A stretch of 64,000 nt of DNA from Bradyrhizobium sp. CCBAU 51765 (lineage in GTDB: Bacteria > Pseudomonadota > Alphaproteobacteria > Rhizobiales > Xanthobacteraceae), in the NCBI RefSeq assembly GCF_015291725.1, contig NZ_CP030038.1, forward strand, positions 6,499,001 to 6,563,000. Direction: 5' to 3'. Positions 16,588-25,050 of this stretch are shown piece by piece; the stretch's first letter is position 1; each line of letters starts with the position of its first letter. The position numbers and the translations under genes are program-made. Under the pieces are notes generated by a model. The model did no database searches, was not told where the DNA came from, and was given only the letters and a program-made list of their open reading frames with translations.

Positions 16588-17097
16588 TTACTTCTTCTCG
16601 TTGGGATCGCGGTGCACCGGGTCGATCCAGAGCACGGTCTCGGGCTTCTCCACCGGCTCGATGTCGAGATTGATCGCCACCGCCTCGCCGTCGCTGCGCA
16701 CCAGCACGCATTCCAGCACCTCGTCCGGGCTGGCGTTGATCTCCTGGTGCGGCACGTAGGGCGGGACGAAAATGAAGTCGCCGGGACCGGCTTCCGCGGT
16801 GAACTGCAGGCTCTCGCCCCAGCGCATCCGCGCCTTCCCCTTGACCACATAGATGACGCTTTCGAGATGACCGTGATGATGCGCGCCGGTCTTGGCATCC
16901 GGCTTGATGCTGACCGTGCCCGCCCACAATTTCTGCGCGCCGACGCGTGCGAAATTGATGGCGGCCGCGCGGTCCATGCCAGCCGTCGAGGGCACGTTCG
17001 TGTCGAGCTGGTTGCCCGGAATGACGCGCACGCCGTCATGCTTCCAGCGATCATGATCGTGGTCATGGTGGGAATGCGAGTGGTCATGGCCGGTCAT
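16588..17097 (-). CDS. cupin-domain protein with His-rich N-terminus
   Basis: A 169-residue protein. The first 20 residues are a His/Asp run (about eight His in MTGHDHSHSHHDHDHDRW), a likely metal-binding tail. The cupin core then shows GAHHHGHLESVIYVVKGKA (motif 1, metal ligands) and PGDFIFVPPYVPHQEIN (motif 2), followed by a strand segment ECVLVRSDGEAVAINLD. ATG 17097 is chosen because the upstream extension is not cupin-like and GAAGGCAAG precedes this ATG. It could be a metal-dependent dioxygenase, isomerase or a sensor; the sequence does not decide. Confidence 0.82.
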   Translation of the reverse strand: MTGHDHSHSHHDHDHDRWKHDGVRVIPGNQLDTNVPSTAGMDRAAAINFARVGAQKLWAGTVSIKPDAKTGAHHHGHLESVIYVVKGKARMRWGESLQFTAEAGPGDFIFVPPYVPHQEINASPDEVLECVLVRSDGEAVAINLDIEPVEKPETVLWIDPVHRDPNEKK

Positions 17098-17225
17098 GGG
17101 TACTTGCCTTCTGTTGGTTCGTGCGCGGCAAACTACCCCAAAGCTGCAGCCGCAAGCCATACTAAAAATGGAACCCTCGTAGCCGCTCGGTGTTGTCATT
17201 GCGAGCAAACCGAGAGGAGAATTTC

Positions 17226-17444
17226 ATGGGCAGCACCACTGACAAGATCAAGGGCACCGCGAACGAGGCGATCGGCAAGGCCAAGCAGGGCATCGGCGAA
17301 GCCACCGGGTCCGATCGCATGAAGGGCGAAGGCGTGGTCCAGGAAGTGAAGGGCAAGGGCCAGCAGGTCATGGGCGACGCCAAGGATGCCGCGAAGGAAG
17401 CGATGGATCGCGCTGCTGCTGCCGCAAAGCGCGCAGCGGAGTGA
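17226..17444 (+). CDS. CsbD-family stress-response protein
   Basis: A 72-residue, highly charged helical protein starting MGSTTDKIKGTANEAIGKAK with the repeated pattern KG-x-A-x-E-x-x-GKAKQ typical of CsbD/YjbJ proteins. These are abundant, general-stress-induced and of unknown molecular function. The start has AGGAG at ideal spacing, and an intrinsic terminator follows, so it is a single-gene unit. The Ala/Lys-rich C-terminus (AAAAAKRAAE) may be disordered. Confidence 0.93.
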   Translation: MGSTTDKIKGTANEAIGKAKQGIGEATGSDRMKGEGVVQEVKGKGQQVMGDAKDAAKEAMDRAAAAAKRAAE

Positions 17445-17466
17445 CGCGCTTAGAGCTGAAAGCGAA

Positions 17467-17495
17467 AGACCGGCCGAAAGGCCGGTCTTCTTGTT
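17467..17495 (+). terminator. Rho-independent terminator of the CsbD gene
   Basis: GACCGGCC-GAAA-GGCCGGTC is a perfect 8-bp stem with a GAAA tetraloop, followed by TTCTTGTTT, 22 bp after the stop codon. Confidence 0.88.
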
Positions 17496-17500
17496 TGTCC

Positions 17501-17540
17501 AGACATTCGGGGCGGCACGAAGTGCCGACCCCGGAATGAC
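17501..17540. repeat. short intergenic palindromic element
   Basis: CATTCGGGGCGGCAC pairs with GTGCCGACCCCGGAATG apart from small mismatches. The ends resemble the longer repeat at 3893-3970. It lies just past the CsbD terminator and the FKBP stop. Confidence 0.5.
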
Positions 17541-17550
17541 GGCGACGCCG

Positions 17551-18015
17551 TCACTTCACCGCGAGCAATTCCACGTCGAACATCAGGGTTGCGTTCGGCG
17601 GAATCACGCCGCCGGCGCCGCGCGCGCCATAGCCGAGCTGCGGCGGGATGATCAGCGTGCGCTTGCCGCCGACCTTCATCGAGGCAACGCCCTCGTCCCA
17701 GCCGGCGATGACGCGGCCCTTGCCGATCGGGAATTCGAACGGCTCCTTGCGATCGACAGAGGAGTCGAATTTCTTGCCCTTCTGGCCGTTCTCATAGAGC
17801 CAGCCGGTATAGTGCATCACGCAGATCTGACCGGGTTGCGGCGAGGCGCCGGTGCCGACGGTGGAGTCGATGATCTGCAGGCCTGAAGCTGTGGTCATGG
17901 TCTTTCCTGCGGTCTGGGCTGAGGCCGTGGTGGAAACGAAATCGGACACGCCACCAATCACGGTGATCGCGAGTGCCGACATGATAGCGAGGAGCATGCG
18001 CTGAAAACGCTGCAT
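17551..18015 (-). CDS. FKBP-type peptidyl-prolyl cis-trans isomerase, periplasmic
   Basis: A 154-residue folding helper that catalyses proline isomerisation. The signal peptide spans about residues 1-34 (AITVIGGV...TTASAQ). The FKBP domain shows VMHYTGWLYENGQKGKKFDS, FEFPIGKGRVIAGWDEGVASM and TLIIPPQLGYGARGAGGVIP, so the key pocket residues (Tyr, Phe-Asp, Trp, Ile, Tyr) are present. It ends ATLMFDVELLAVK, which completes the domain, so this is a minimal secreted FKBP without a dimerisation domain. It is convergent with the CsbD gene. Confidence 0.93.
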   Translation of the reverse strand: MQRFQRMLLAIMSALAITVIGGVSDFVSTTASAQTAGKTMTTASGLQIIDSTVGTGASPQPGQICVMHYTGWLYENGQKGKKFDSSVDRKEPFEFPIGKGRVIAGWDEGVASMKVGGKRTLIIPPQLGYGARGAGGVIPPNATLMFDVELLAVK

Positions 18016-18076
18016 TGGGCACCTTCCATTTGAGGCGGGAGGTGTCTAACCCAACGACGTCGCCGTTTCCACCCCT

Positions 18077-18372
18077 TTAGACCTCGATATTTTCCAGCCG
18101 TACCGGCAGCTTGCGGATGCGCTGGCCGGTGGCGTGCGTGACGATGTCGATCACACCTCGGACGCCTCCAGCATGATCGAGATCGAAGCGGTCGATGCGG
18201 CCCCTGGCGATGACGCTGGTGAGGGAACGCGCAGGCCGGATTATCCAGCGCATGGACGCGACGGGCACATTCGCATCCCTGCACAGCCGCACGCGCCGTC
18301 ATCGGAACCAGCAGCACCTTCCATGAAGGCGCGCCGATCGAATGATGTTCCGGAACTTGATTTGTCTGACAT
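18077..18372 (-). pseudogene. degraded remnant, possibly of a Tat-exported molybdopterin (xanthine dehydrogenase-like) subunit
   Basis: A reading starting at 18372 begins MSDKSSSGTSFDRRAFMEGA, which looks like a twin-arginine signal start, but meets a stop after about 40 codons. In another frame, down to a stop at 18077, the sequence ends VIDIVTHATGQRIRKLPV, similar to the extreme C-terminus of molybdopterin-binding xanthine dehydrogenase-family subunits. Head and tail of one gene joined with the middle deleted is the simplest reading, but the match is short. The rest of 18016-18537 holds only the terminator of the gamma-glutamyltransferase gene. Confidence 0.38.
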
Positions 18373-18454
18373 GGGCCGGCCTCCGCCGCGATCTCAAAAG
18401 CAGCGCACGCCTGCACTGCTCATCGCCCTTAACCGGGAGCAATGAGTGCAGTTC

Positions 18455-18495
18455 CGAACGAGAAAGGGCGGCACAGCAAATGCCGCGCCGCCCTT
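18455..18495 (-). terminator. hairpin terminator of the gamma-glutamyltransferase gene
   Basis: On the minus strand the 9-bp stem AAGGGCGGC / GCCGCCCTT has a 14-nt loop and is followed by TCTCGTT. It lies 43 bp after the stop at 18538. The U-tract is imperfect. Confidence 0.62.
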
Positions 18496-18537
18496 CGTCA
18501 ACTTTTCCTGATCTCGCGCGGGGAACTGCGCCGGCGA

Positions 18538-20124
18538 TCAATAGCCGAGTGCGCAGCCGTCCTTGCGCGGATCGGAGCCGCCGGTGAGCGTGCCCTTGTC
18601 CCAGTCGATCCAGATCGCCTGGGCGCCGCCGAGCGGACCGACCACGCTGGTGGTCTTGTGGCCGAGCTTCTTCAGGCCTTCGACGATCGCAGCCGGCACG
18701 CTGTCCTCGAGTTGATATTGGCCCTCGTAGTGCAGGCCGCGCGGCATGTCGATCGCCTCCTGCACGTCGCAGCCATAGTCGAGGATGTTGGTCAAGACAT
18801 GGGTCTGGCCGGTCGGCTGATACTGGCCACCCATCACGGCGAACGGCATTGTCGAACGGCCGCCCTTGGTCAGCAGGCCGGGCATGATCGTGTGCAGCGG
18901 GCGCTTGCCGCCTTCGATGCAGTTGGGATGGCCCGGCTGGATGCGGAAGCCGCCGGCGCGGTTCTGGAACAAGACACCGGTCTTGTTCGAGACGATCGCC
19001 GAGCCGAAGGAATGCGCAACCGAGTTGATGAACGAGCAGACGTTGCGGTCCTTGTCCACGACCGTGATGTAGATGGTCGAGGGATTCATCGGCGGCGCCA
19101 CGTTCGGCAGGTCGAGCATGCCGTCCAGGCGGATCTTGCTGATGTACTCGTCGGCAAAGCCCTTCTCGAGCATCTCGGCGACATTGATCCTCATGTGCTC
19201 GGGAGAGGCGACATGCATCTCGCGGTTCATGTAGGCGATGCGCGCGGCTTCCGCCTCGAGATGGAAACGCTCGACGCTCACGGGCGCGTACTTGGTCAGA
19301 TCGAAGCGCGACAGGATGTTGAGCATCAAGAGCGCGGTGACGCCCGGGCCGTTCGGCGGGCACTGCCAGACGTCGTAGCCCTTGTACATGGTGCCGATCG
19401 GCGTCGTCACCTCAGTGGTATGCGCGGCAAAATCGTCGAGCGTGTGCAGGCCGCCGATTCCCGTGAGGGTCTCGACCATGTCTTCCGCGATCGGCCCCTT
19501 GTAGAAGGCGTCGCGGCCATCCTTGGCGATCGCGCGCAGGGTCTTGCCGAGCTCGGCCTGGCGAATGACGTCGCCGGCCACCGGCGGCTTGCCGCCCGGC
19601 AGCAGGTAGCGCACCGTGTTGGTGCCATTCTTCAGCTTCTCGAACTGGTTCTTCCAGTCGAAGGCGATGCGCGGCGCGACGACGTAGCCTTCCTCGGCCG
19701 CCTTGATCGCGGGCTGAAGCAGCCGGTCGAAACCGAACTTGCCGTGGTCGCGCAGAACCGTCGCGAAGGCATCGATCACGCCGGGAATCGAGACCGCATG
19801 CGCCGAGGTCAGCGGCACGGAGTTGATCTTGCGCTCGAGATACCAGTCGGCGTTCGCCGCCCTGGGGGCACGGCCGGAGCCGTTATAGGCGATGATCTTG
19901 CCCTCGCCGCGCGGCTGGATCAGCGCAAAACAATCCCCGCCGATGCCGGTCGATTGCGGCTCGATCACGCCGAGCAGGGCAGAGGCGGCAACGGCCGCGT
20001 CCACCGCCGTGCCGCCATCGCGCAGCACCTCGATCGCCGCGAGCGAGGCCTGCGGGTGCGAGGTCGCAACCATCGCGTTGGTGGCGTGGACCGTGGACCT
20101 GCCGGGGAAATGGAAGTTTCTCAT
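18538..20124 (-). CDS. gamma-glutamyltransferase-family N-terminal nucleophile hydrolase
   Basis: A 528-residue enzyme that splits gamma-glutamyl bonds, as in glutathione, or acts on related amides. The precursor cleaves itself so that a Thr becomes the N-terminal nucleophile; here Thr350 in NPSTIYITVVDKDRN fits. Other family blocks are GGTAVDAAVAASALLGVIEP, STGIGGDCFAL near the N-terminus, and GGRSTMPFAVMGGQYQPTGQ in the small subunit. No signal peptide is seen at ATG 20124, so it may be cytoplasmic, unlike the periplasmic E. coli enzyme. The canonical TTHYS sequence is replaced by STIYIT, which suggests a subfamily with another substrate. Confidence 0.9.
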   Translation of the reverse strand: MRNFHFPGRSTVHATNAMVATSHPQASLAAIEVLRDGGTAVDAAVAASALLGVIEPQSTGIGGDCFALIQPRGEGKIIAYNGSGRAPRAANADWYLERKINSVPLTSAHAVSIPGVIDAFATVLRDHGKFGFDRLLQPAIKAAEEGYVVAPRIAFDWKNQFEKLKNGTNTVRYLLPGGKPPVAGDVIRQAELGKTLRAIAKDGRDAFYKGPIAEDMVETLTGIGGLHTLDDFAAHTTEVTTPIGTMYKGYDVWQCPPNGPGVTALLMLNILSRFDLTKYAPVSVERFHLEAEAARIAYMNREMHVASPEHMRINVAEMLEKGFADEYISKIRLDGMLDLPNVAPPMNPSTIYITVVDKDRNVCSFINSVAHSFGSAIVSNKTGVLFQNRAGGFRIQPGHPNCIEGGKRPLHTIMPGLLTKGGRSTMPFAVMGGQYQPTGQTHVLTNILDYGCDVQEAIDMPRGLHYEGQYQLEDSVPAAIVEGLKKLGHKTTSVVGPLGGAQAIWIDWDKGTLTGGSDPRKDGCALGY

Positions 20125-20320
20125 CGAATTTCTTGCTCTCTTGGCCGTGGGCGCGAGTGGCGCGCCATCTCGAAAACCGCGTCTACATGACACATTCCGG
20201 CCCGGCGGGGCAATGCTGGCATACCAGGAAAATGGCTGCCATCTGCTGGGCGTATGGAGTTTTCGACGCCGGCAGCCGTGCGGGTTTTCCGGATGGCTGC
20301 CGCCTGCTAAACGAGCCGCC

Positions 20321-21088
20321 ATGTCTGATCCGATTTCGGCCGCTAAGGTCGCGGCCTTCTATCAATTCGTCGCCCTCCCCGATTACCGCGAGCTGCGCGA
20401 GCCGTTGCGCGACTTCTGCGCTGGTCTTGCGCTGAAGGGCAGCGTGCTGCTGGCGCAGGAGGGCATCAACGGCACGATCGCCGGCGCGCCGGAGGCGATC
20501 GATCGCTTCGCCCACGAACTCGCACACGGCGACATGTTCGGCGGCAGGCTCAACAAGCTCGAATTGAAATTCTCGACCGCCGAGGCGATGCCGTTCGGGC
20601 GGCTCAAGGTGCGGCTGAAGAAGGAGATCGTCACGCTCGGTGACGAGACTGCCGATCCGACCCGCCAAGTCGGCACCTATGTCGATGCCATCGAGTGGAA
20701 TACGCTGATTGCGAAGCCCGACACGCTGCTGCTCGACACCCGCAACGCCTTCGAAGTGGCCATGGGGACGTTCGAGGGCGCGGTCGACCCCGGCATCAAG
20801 AGCTTCGGCCAGTTCAAGGACTTTGCCGCGGTTGAGCTTGATCCGGCCAAACATCGCAGGATTGCGATGTTCTGCACCGGCGGCATTCGCTGCGAGAAGG
20901 CGAGCGCGCATCTGCTCGCGCGCGGCTTTACCGAGGTCTATCACCTCAAAGGCGGCATCCTCAAATATCTCGAGCAGGTGCCGGAGGCTGAGAGCCGCTG
21001 GCGCGGCGAATGCTTCGTGTTCGACGAGCGCGTGGCGCTCGGCCACGGTTTGCGCGAACGGGACAAGGGGCACGGCCGTGACGAATGA
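20321..21088 (+). CDS. trhO: tRNA uridine(34) hydroxylase, rhodanese-domain (TrhO/YceA family)
   Basis: A 255-residue enzyme that uses oxygen to make 5-hydroxyuridine at the wobble position of tRNAs. The N-terminal ferredoxin-like domain contains KGSVLLAQEGINGTIAG, a family signature. The C-terminal rhodanese domain has LLLDTRNAFEVAMGTFEGAV and the active-site loop FCTGGIRCEKAS with Cys185. ATG 20321 starts at MSDPISAAKVAAFYQF, typical of the family. Its last 11 bp overlap the slyX start codon, so the two genes are translationally coupled. Confidence 0.92.
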   Translation: MSDPISAAKVAAFYQFVALPDYRELREPLRDFCAGLALKGSVLLAQEGINGTIAGAPEAIDRFAHELAHGDMFGGRLNKLELKFSTAEAMPFGRLKVRLKKEIVTLGDETADPTRQVGTYVDAIEWNTLIAKPDTLLLDTRNAFEVAMGTFEGAVDPGIKSFGQFKDFAAVELDPAKHRRIAMFCTGGIRCEKASAHLLARGFTEVYHLKGGILKYLEQVPEAESRWRGECFVFDERVALGHGLRERDKGHGRDE

Positions 21089-21296
21089 GATCAAGACGCT
21101 GAGCGAACGCATCGACACGCTGGAGACGCGCCTTGCCTACCAGGACGACACGATCGAGACGTTGAACCAGACCATCACCGCACAGTGGAAACAGATCGAC
21201 TCGCTGACGCGGCAGATCGCGCAGCTCAACGAGCGGCTCCAGGAGGCCGAGACAAATGCGCCGGGGCACGCCAACGAGCGTCCGCCGCATTATTGA
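21078..21296 (+). CDS. slyX: SlyX-family coiled-coil protein
   Basis: A 72-residue protein with GTG start at 21078, overlapping the end of trhO. It is a single amphipathic coiled coil with heptads through IKTLSERIDTLETRLAYQDD and TIETLNQTITAQWKQIDSLT, then a short tail ending RPPHY. These are hallmarks of SlyX proteins, whose molecular function is unknown. The initiation codon is chosen because it keeps the first heptad and no ATG is in frame nearby. Confidence 0.9.
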   Translation: MTNEIKTLSERIDTLETRLAYQDDTIETLNQTITAQWKQIDSLTRQIAQLNERLQEAETNAPGHANERPPHY

Positions 21297-21302
21297 TCGG
21301 TC

Positions 21303-23213
21303 TTACTCGCCGGACGCCTTGGGCAGCAAGTTCAGGTTCATGACCTCGCCGGACATCACCAGGCGGTCGCGGCCTGCGTCCTTGGCGGCGTAGAGCGCCC
21401 GGTCGGCAGCTTCGACCAGCGAGCCCACTCCCGCCGTGCGCTCCAGCGCCGGCCGGCAGGTCGCTCCGCCGACCGAGGCGGTGACGCATCCGGCCGGCAG
21501 ATTGGTGCTATGAACGAGGCCGGCCTCGTGAATGGCACTGCGGATCCGCTCGCCGATCCGGGCGCAGCCGGCGGTGTCGATGTTCGGCAGCAGCACGGCG
21601 AACTCTTCGCCGCCATAGCGCGCCGCCAGATCGCCGGCGCGCTGCGTCTCGGCCGCGATGATCCTTGCGACCCGGCGCAGGCAAGCATCGCCGGCGGGAT
21701 GGCCGTATTCATCGTTGTAGGCCTTGAAACGGTCGACGTCGATCATCAGCAAGGCGAGGCTGGAACGGTCGCGATAGGCGCGCGCCCACTCCTCCTTCAA
21801 CCGCTCGTCGAAGCAGCGACGATTGGCAAGGCCGGTGAGGCCGTCCTCGATCGCAAGCGTCTCCAGCCTGGTCTCCAGCCTCTTCTGCTCGGTAATGTCG
21901 CGCGTGATCGCGACCATGCCATCGACGTTGCCGTTGCCCTTGCGTGTCACCCGCATGGTCGATTCGAGCCAGACTTCGCCGTTCTGCCGGTGCGCGTTGC
22001 GATAGGTGAAACGCGCCTCCTCCTTCTCGCCACGCTTCATGGCGTCGATGATCGCCTGGACCTCCGGCAGATCCTCCGGCTTGATGCCCGCAAGAGCCGG
22101 CGTGCCGATCAGCTGATTGGGGCGCCTGCCGACGACGCGGACCGACGAGGGCGAGACATAGCGCAGCCGCTCGTCGAGGCCGATGCGCGTCACCATGTCG
22201 CTGGAGCCTTCGGCGAGCAGACGGAAATGCGCCTCCTTCTCGGCCAGCGCGACGGCCATGCGCTGGCCCCGGTGCAACTGCCGCACCAGCACGCCGCCGA
22301 TGACCGCGATCAGCATCACCAGCGCGAGCACGTAGAGCATGCGGGAGATTGCCGCGGCACGCCAGGGCGCGAGCAGCTCGTCCTCGTCGACCGAGGCAAC
22401 CAGAAGAAGCGGGAAACGGCTGCTGCGATTGAAGAAGCTGACGCGTTCGGCGCCGTCCAGCGCCGACTTGAAGTGATAGGCGCCGCTCGGCCGCTGCAGG
22501 CTCGGCTCGCGGAAAAAAGGCGTGTCAGCGACGCTACGTCCGACGAATTGCTCGTTGCCGCGATCGCGCGCGAGGATCATGCCGTCGCCATGCATCAGTG
22601 TCACGGAACTGTTGCGGCCGATCTCGAACTGCTCGTAGAAATGCGAAAGATATCTGGAGCTGATGGTCGCGAGCACCACGCCGCCGAAGCTGCCGTCCTG
22701 CTTGTTGAAGCGGCGTGACAGGGGGACGACCCATTCGCCATCGAGCAGGCTCTTCACGGGACGGCCGACATAGGCCTCGCGCTTCGGCGAAAGCTGGTGA
22801 TGTCGGAAGAACGCATCATCGCTGAGGGTCGAGCCGACCATACCGGGCGAGGTCAGCCAGTTGCCCTGATCGTCGATGATGTCGAGGCTGTGGATACGCG
22901 CGATCGCCTTCTTGCGCGCCTCCAGGAGCTGTCCAATCTTGGCGACCGTGGCCGGCGCGGTGCCATCCATCTCCAGCCGGCTGACCACGCCGACGACGCC
23001 GGAATCCAGGAGATCGAGGCTGTCCTCGGCATGCTGTGTCAGCGAACGGGCGACGTTCGCCATCTCCGTCTCTGCAACCTTGAGCACTGCGTCGCGTGTC
23101 GCCCACTCGCGCCAACCGCTGACGCCGAGGATGGTCGCGCAGGTCAGCACGACGAAAGCCGCCGCGCGCAGCGGCAGGCGGCTCGATCCAGGTCGTTGGG
23201 TAGCAGCGCTCAT
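21303..23213 (-). CDS. membrane sensor diguanylate cyclase (dCache-PAS-GGDEF)
   Basis: A 636-residue signalling enzyme that makes cyclic di-GMP. The layout is: N-terminal helix (LRAAAFVVLTCATILGVSG); extracytoplasmic dCache-like sensor, about residues 40-290; second helix (MLYVLALVMLIAVIGGVLV); PAS domain, about 330-455, ending GMVAITRDITEQKRLE; and a GGDEF domain, about 465-620. The active-site motif is intact as RYGGEEFAVLLP. An RAGD I-site lies five residues before it, so product feedback inhibition is likely. It is convergent with slyX and stands alone. Ligand of the sensor unknown. Confidence 0.93.
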   Translation of the reverse strand: MSAATQRPGSSRLPLRAAAFVVLTCATILGVSGWREWATRDAVLKVAETEMANVARSLTQHAEDSLDLLDSGVVGVVSRLEMDGTAPATVAKIGQLLEARKKAIARIHSLDIIDDQGNWLTSPGMVGSTLSDDAFFRHHQLSPKREAYVGRPVKSLLDGEWVVPLSRRFNKQDGSFGGVVLATISSRYLSHFYEQFEIGRNSSVTLMHGDGMILARDRGNEQFVGRSVADTPFFREPSLQRPSGAYHFKSALDGAERVSFFNRSSRFPLLLVASVDEDELLAPWRAAAISRMLYVLALVMLIAVIGGVLVRQLHRGQRMAVALAEKEAHFRLLAEGSSDMVTRIGLDERLRYVSPSSVRVVGRRPNQLIGTPALAGIKPEDLPEVQAIIDAMKRGEKEEARFTYRNAHRQNGEVWLESTMRVTRKGNGNVDGMVAITRDITEQKRLETRLETLAIEDGLTGLANRRCFDERLKEEWARAYRDRSSLALLMIDVDRFKAYNDEYGHPAGDACLRRVARIIAAETQRAGDLAARYGGEEFAVLLPNIDTAGCARIGERIRSAIHEAGLVHSTNLPAGCVTASVGGATCRPALERTAGVGSLVEAADRALYAAKDAGRDRLVMSGEVMNLNLLPKASGE

Positions 23214-23387
23214 GCGGCAGTGTCCTCCGGTCGACCGGAAACTCTGCCGCTTCTGTTAGGGAACCCTGAAATCGCTACCGGAATACGTGGCGATCGACCC
23301 GCTTCCAGTAGTCCTACGGACGCAACGATCAACGCATCGCTAACAGGGCATTAGCAAGCCTGTCGGAATCCGGCGCGCCCGCCGCTG

Positions 23388-23603
23388 CTAGCTGAAGATG
23401 GCCTTAACCTTGTCCCAGAGCGAGGGATGGTCGGCATCCGCATCGGCTTTCGAGGGCGTCGGCTGCGCGGCGCTCACGGGATCGGAAGCCGGGAACGTAT
23501 CCTTCAGCCCGGCGTCGAGCTTGGATTGCCGGTCGGCAGCAAGGGCTTCGTGCAGATCGTCGGCATGCTTGTCGTGCGGCGCGGGATTGAATGTCTCAGC
23601 CAT
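23388..23603 (-). CDS. small conserved-looking protein of unknown function
   Basis: A 71-residue acidic protein starting MAETFNPAPHDKHADDLHEA. It has a central LKDTFPASDPVSAAQPTPSK stretch and ends DHPSLWDKVKAIFS, an amphipathic tail that could touch membrane or protein. ATG 23603 has GGAGGAG just upstream; an ATG 12 bp further upstream is unlikely. The TFPASDP motif is seen in many short alphaproteobacterial proteins, but no function is known to me. It is isolated between the cyclase and hemE. Confidence 0.72.
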   Translation of the reverse strand: MAETFNPAPHDKHADDLHEALAADRQSKLDAGLKDTFPASDPVSAAQPTPSKADADADHPSLWDKVKAIFS

Positions 23604-23708
23604 GATCTCCTCCATGGACTGTCAACGCGGACCGATTGCACAGGTTCCCCTGTTCCGCTGAAGGCCGCGGCGGTGTATCAGGGGCGATAACCTTCTTCAG
23701 GACCATTC

Positions 23709-24743
23709 GTGCCCCAGTCTGCAAAAAAGCCATTCATCGACGTGCTCTCCGGCCAGCGCCAAGCCATCCCGCCGCTGTGGATGATGCGCCAGGCCGGGCG
23801 CTACCTTCCGGAATATCGCGAGGTGCGCGCCAAGGCAGGCGGCTTCCTTGATCTCTGCTTCAACCCGGAGCTTGCCGCCGAGGTGACGCTGCAACCGATC
23901 CGCCGGTTCGGCTTCGATGCGGCGATCATCTTCTCCGACATTCTGGTGATCCCCTATGCGCTCGGACGCTCGGTGCGGTTCGAGGTCGGCGAGGGCCCGC
24001 GGCTCGAGCCGCTGGACGATCCAGCCAAGGTCGCGACGCTGGCGCCGCGCGCGGACCTCGGCAAGCTCGCACCGGTGTTCGAGGCGCTGAAGATCGTGCG
24101 CGGCGCGCTGGACCCGAAGACCGCGTTGATCGGCTTCTGCGGCGCGCCGTGGACGGTCGCGACCTACATGGTCGCCGGCCACGGCACGCCGGACCAGGCG
24201 CCGGCGCGGATGATGGCGTACCGTCATCCCGAAGCTTTCTCGGAGATCATCGACGTGCTGGTCGACCGCTCGATCGAATATCTGTTGGCACAGCTCGCAG
24301 CCGGTGCCGACGCGCTACAGATCTTCGACACCTGGGCCGGCGTGCTGCCGCCCGCCGAGTTCGCGCGCTGGTCGACCGAGCCGACGCGGCGCATCGTGGA
24401 GGGCGTGAGGGCCAAGGTGCCGAATGCAAAGATCATCGGCTTCCCCCGCGGCGCCGGCGCACTGCTGCCCGGCTATGTCGAGGCAACCGGCGTCAATGCG
24501 GTCAGCATCGACTGGACCGCGGAGCCGGCCTTCATCCGTGAGCGCGTGCAAAGCAGGGTCGCCGTGCAGGGCAATCTCGATCCGCTGGTGCTGATCACAG
24601 GCGGTGCCGCCCTCGACCGCGCAGTCGACAATGTGCTGGCCAATTTTGCGCAAGGACGGCTGATCTTCAATCTCGGCCACGGCATCCAGCCGGAAACGCC
24701 GATCGCCCATGTCGAGCAGATGATCAAGCGCGTGCGGGGCTGA
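23709..24743 (+). CDS. hemE: uroporphyrinogen decarboxylase
   Basis: Heme-pathway enzyme that removes four carboxyl groups from uroporphyrinogen III to give coproporphyrinogen III. The 344-residue length is normal. Signature 1, PPLWMMRQAGRYLPEYREVR, starts at residue 21, and signature 2 is GFCGAPWTVATYMVAGHGTP. The substrate-binding Asp is in FSDILVIPYALG, and NLGHGIQPETPIAHVEQMI closes the protein. It starts with GTG and has AGGA before it. It is not next to hemH or hemC on the same strand; hemC lies about 300 bp away, convergent. Confidence 0.96.
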   Translation: MPQSAKKPFIDVLSGQRQAIPPLWMMRQAGRYLPEYREVRAKAGGFLDLCFNPELAAEVTLQPIRRFGFDAAIIFSDILVIPYALGRSVRFEVGEGPRLEPLDDPAKVATLAPRADLGKLAPVFEALKIVRGALDPKTALIGFCGAPWTVATYMVAGHGTPDQAPARMMAYRHPEAFSEIIDVLVDRSIEYLLAQLAAGADALQIFDTWAGVLPPAEFARWSTEPTRRIVEGVRAKVPNAKIIGFPRGAGALLPGYVEATGVNAVSIDWTAEPAFIRERVQSRVAVQGNLDPLVLITGGAALDRAVDNVLANFAQGRLIFNLGHGIQPETPIAHVEQMIKRVRG

Positions 24744-24764
24744 GGGACAAGCCGTCTACCCAGG

Positions 24765-24891
24765 TCGTCATGGCCGGGCTTGTCCCGCCTGCGCGGCCGA
24801 AGCCGCTTCGGCGCGGCGAAGGCCCGGCCATCCACGCCTTGCCGTGCGACACGAAGAACGTGGATGCCCGGGACAAGCCCGGGCATGACGA
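24765..24891. repeat. long intergenic palindromic repeat between hemE and hemC
   Basis: TCGTCATGGCCGGGCTTGTCCC at the left end and its near-complement GGGACAAGCCCGGGCATGACGA at the right end frame inner hairpins such as CGAAGCCGCTTCGGCG. It fills most of the 307-bp gap 24744-25050; no gene is seen there. It probably folds in both transcripts of the convergent pair. Confidence 0.7.
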
Positions 24892-25050
24892 GCCGTTTTA
24901 ATCGGGTCCTACGAGAAGTACGAAAACAACCCCATGCACAGTAGCCAAGTCATTGAAAACACGAAGCGGGCATGATTCCTCCCACCCGTTTGACACGTCG
25001 GGCAAAACAGGCGCAGAACGGCATGATCGGAATTGCGATTTTTGCGTAGC

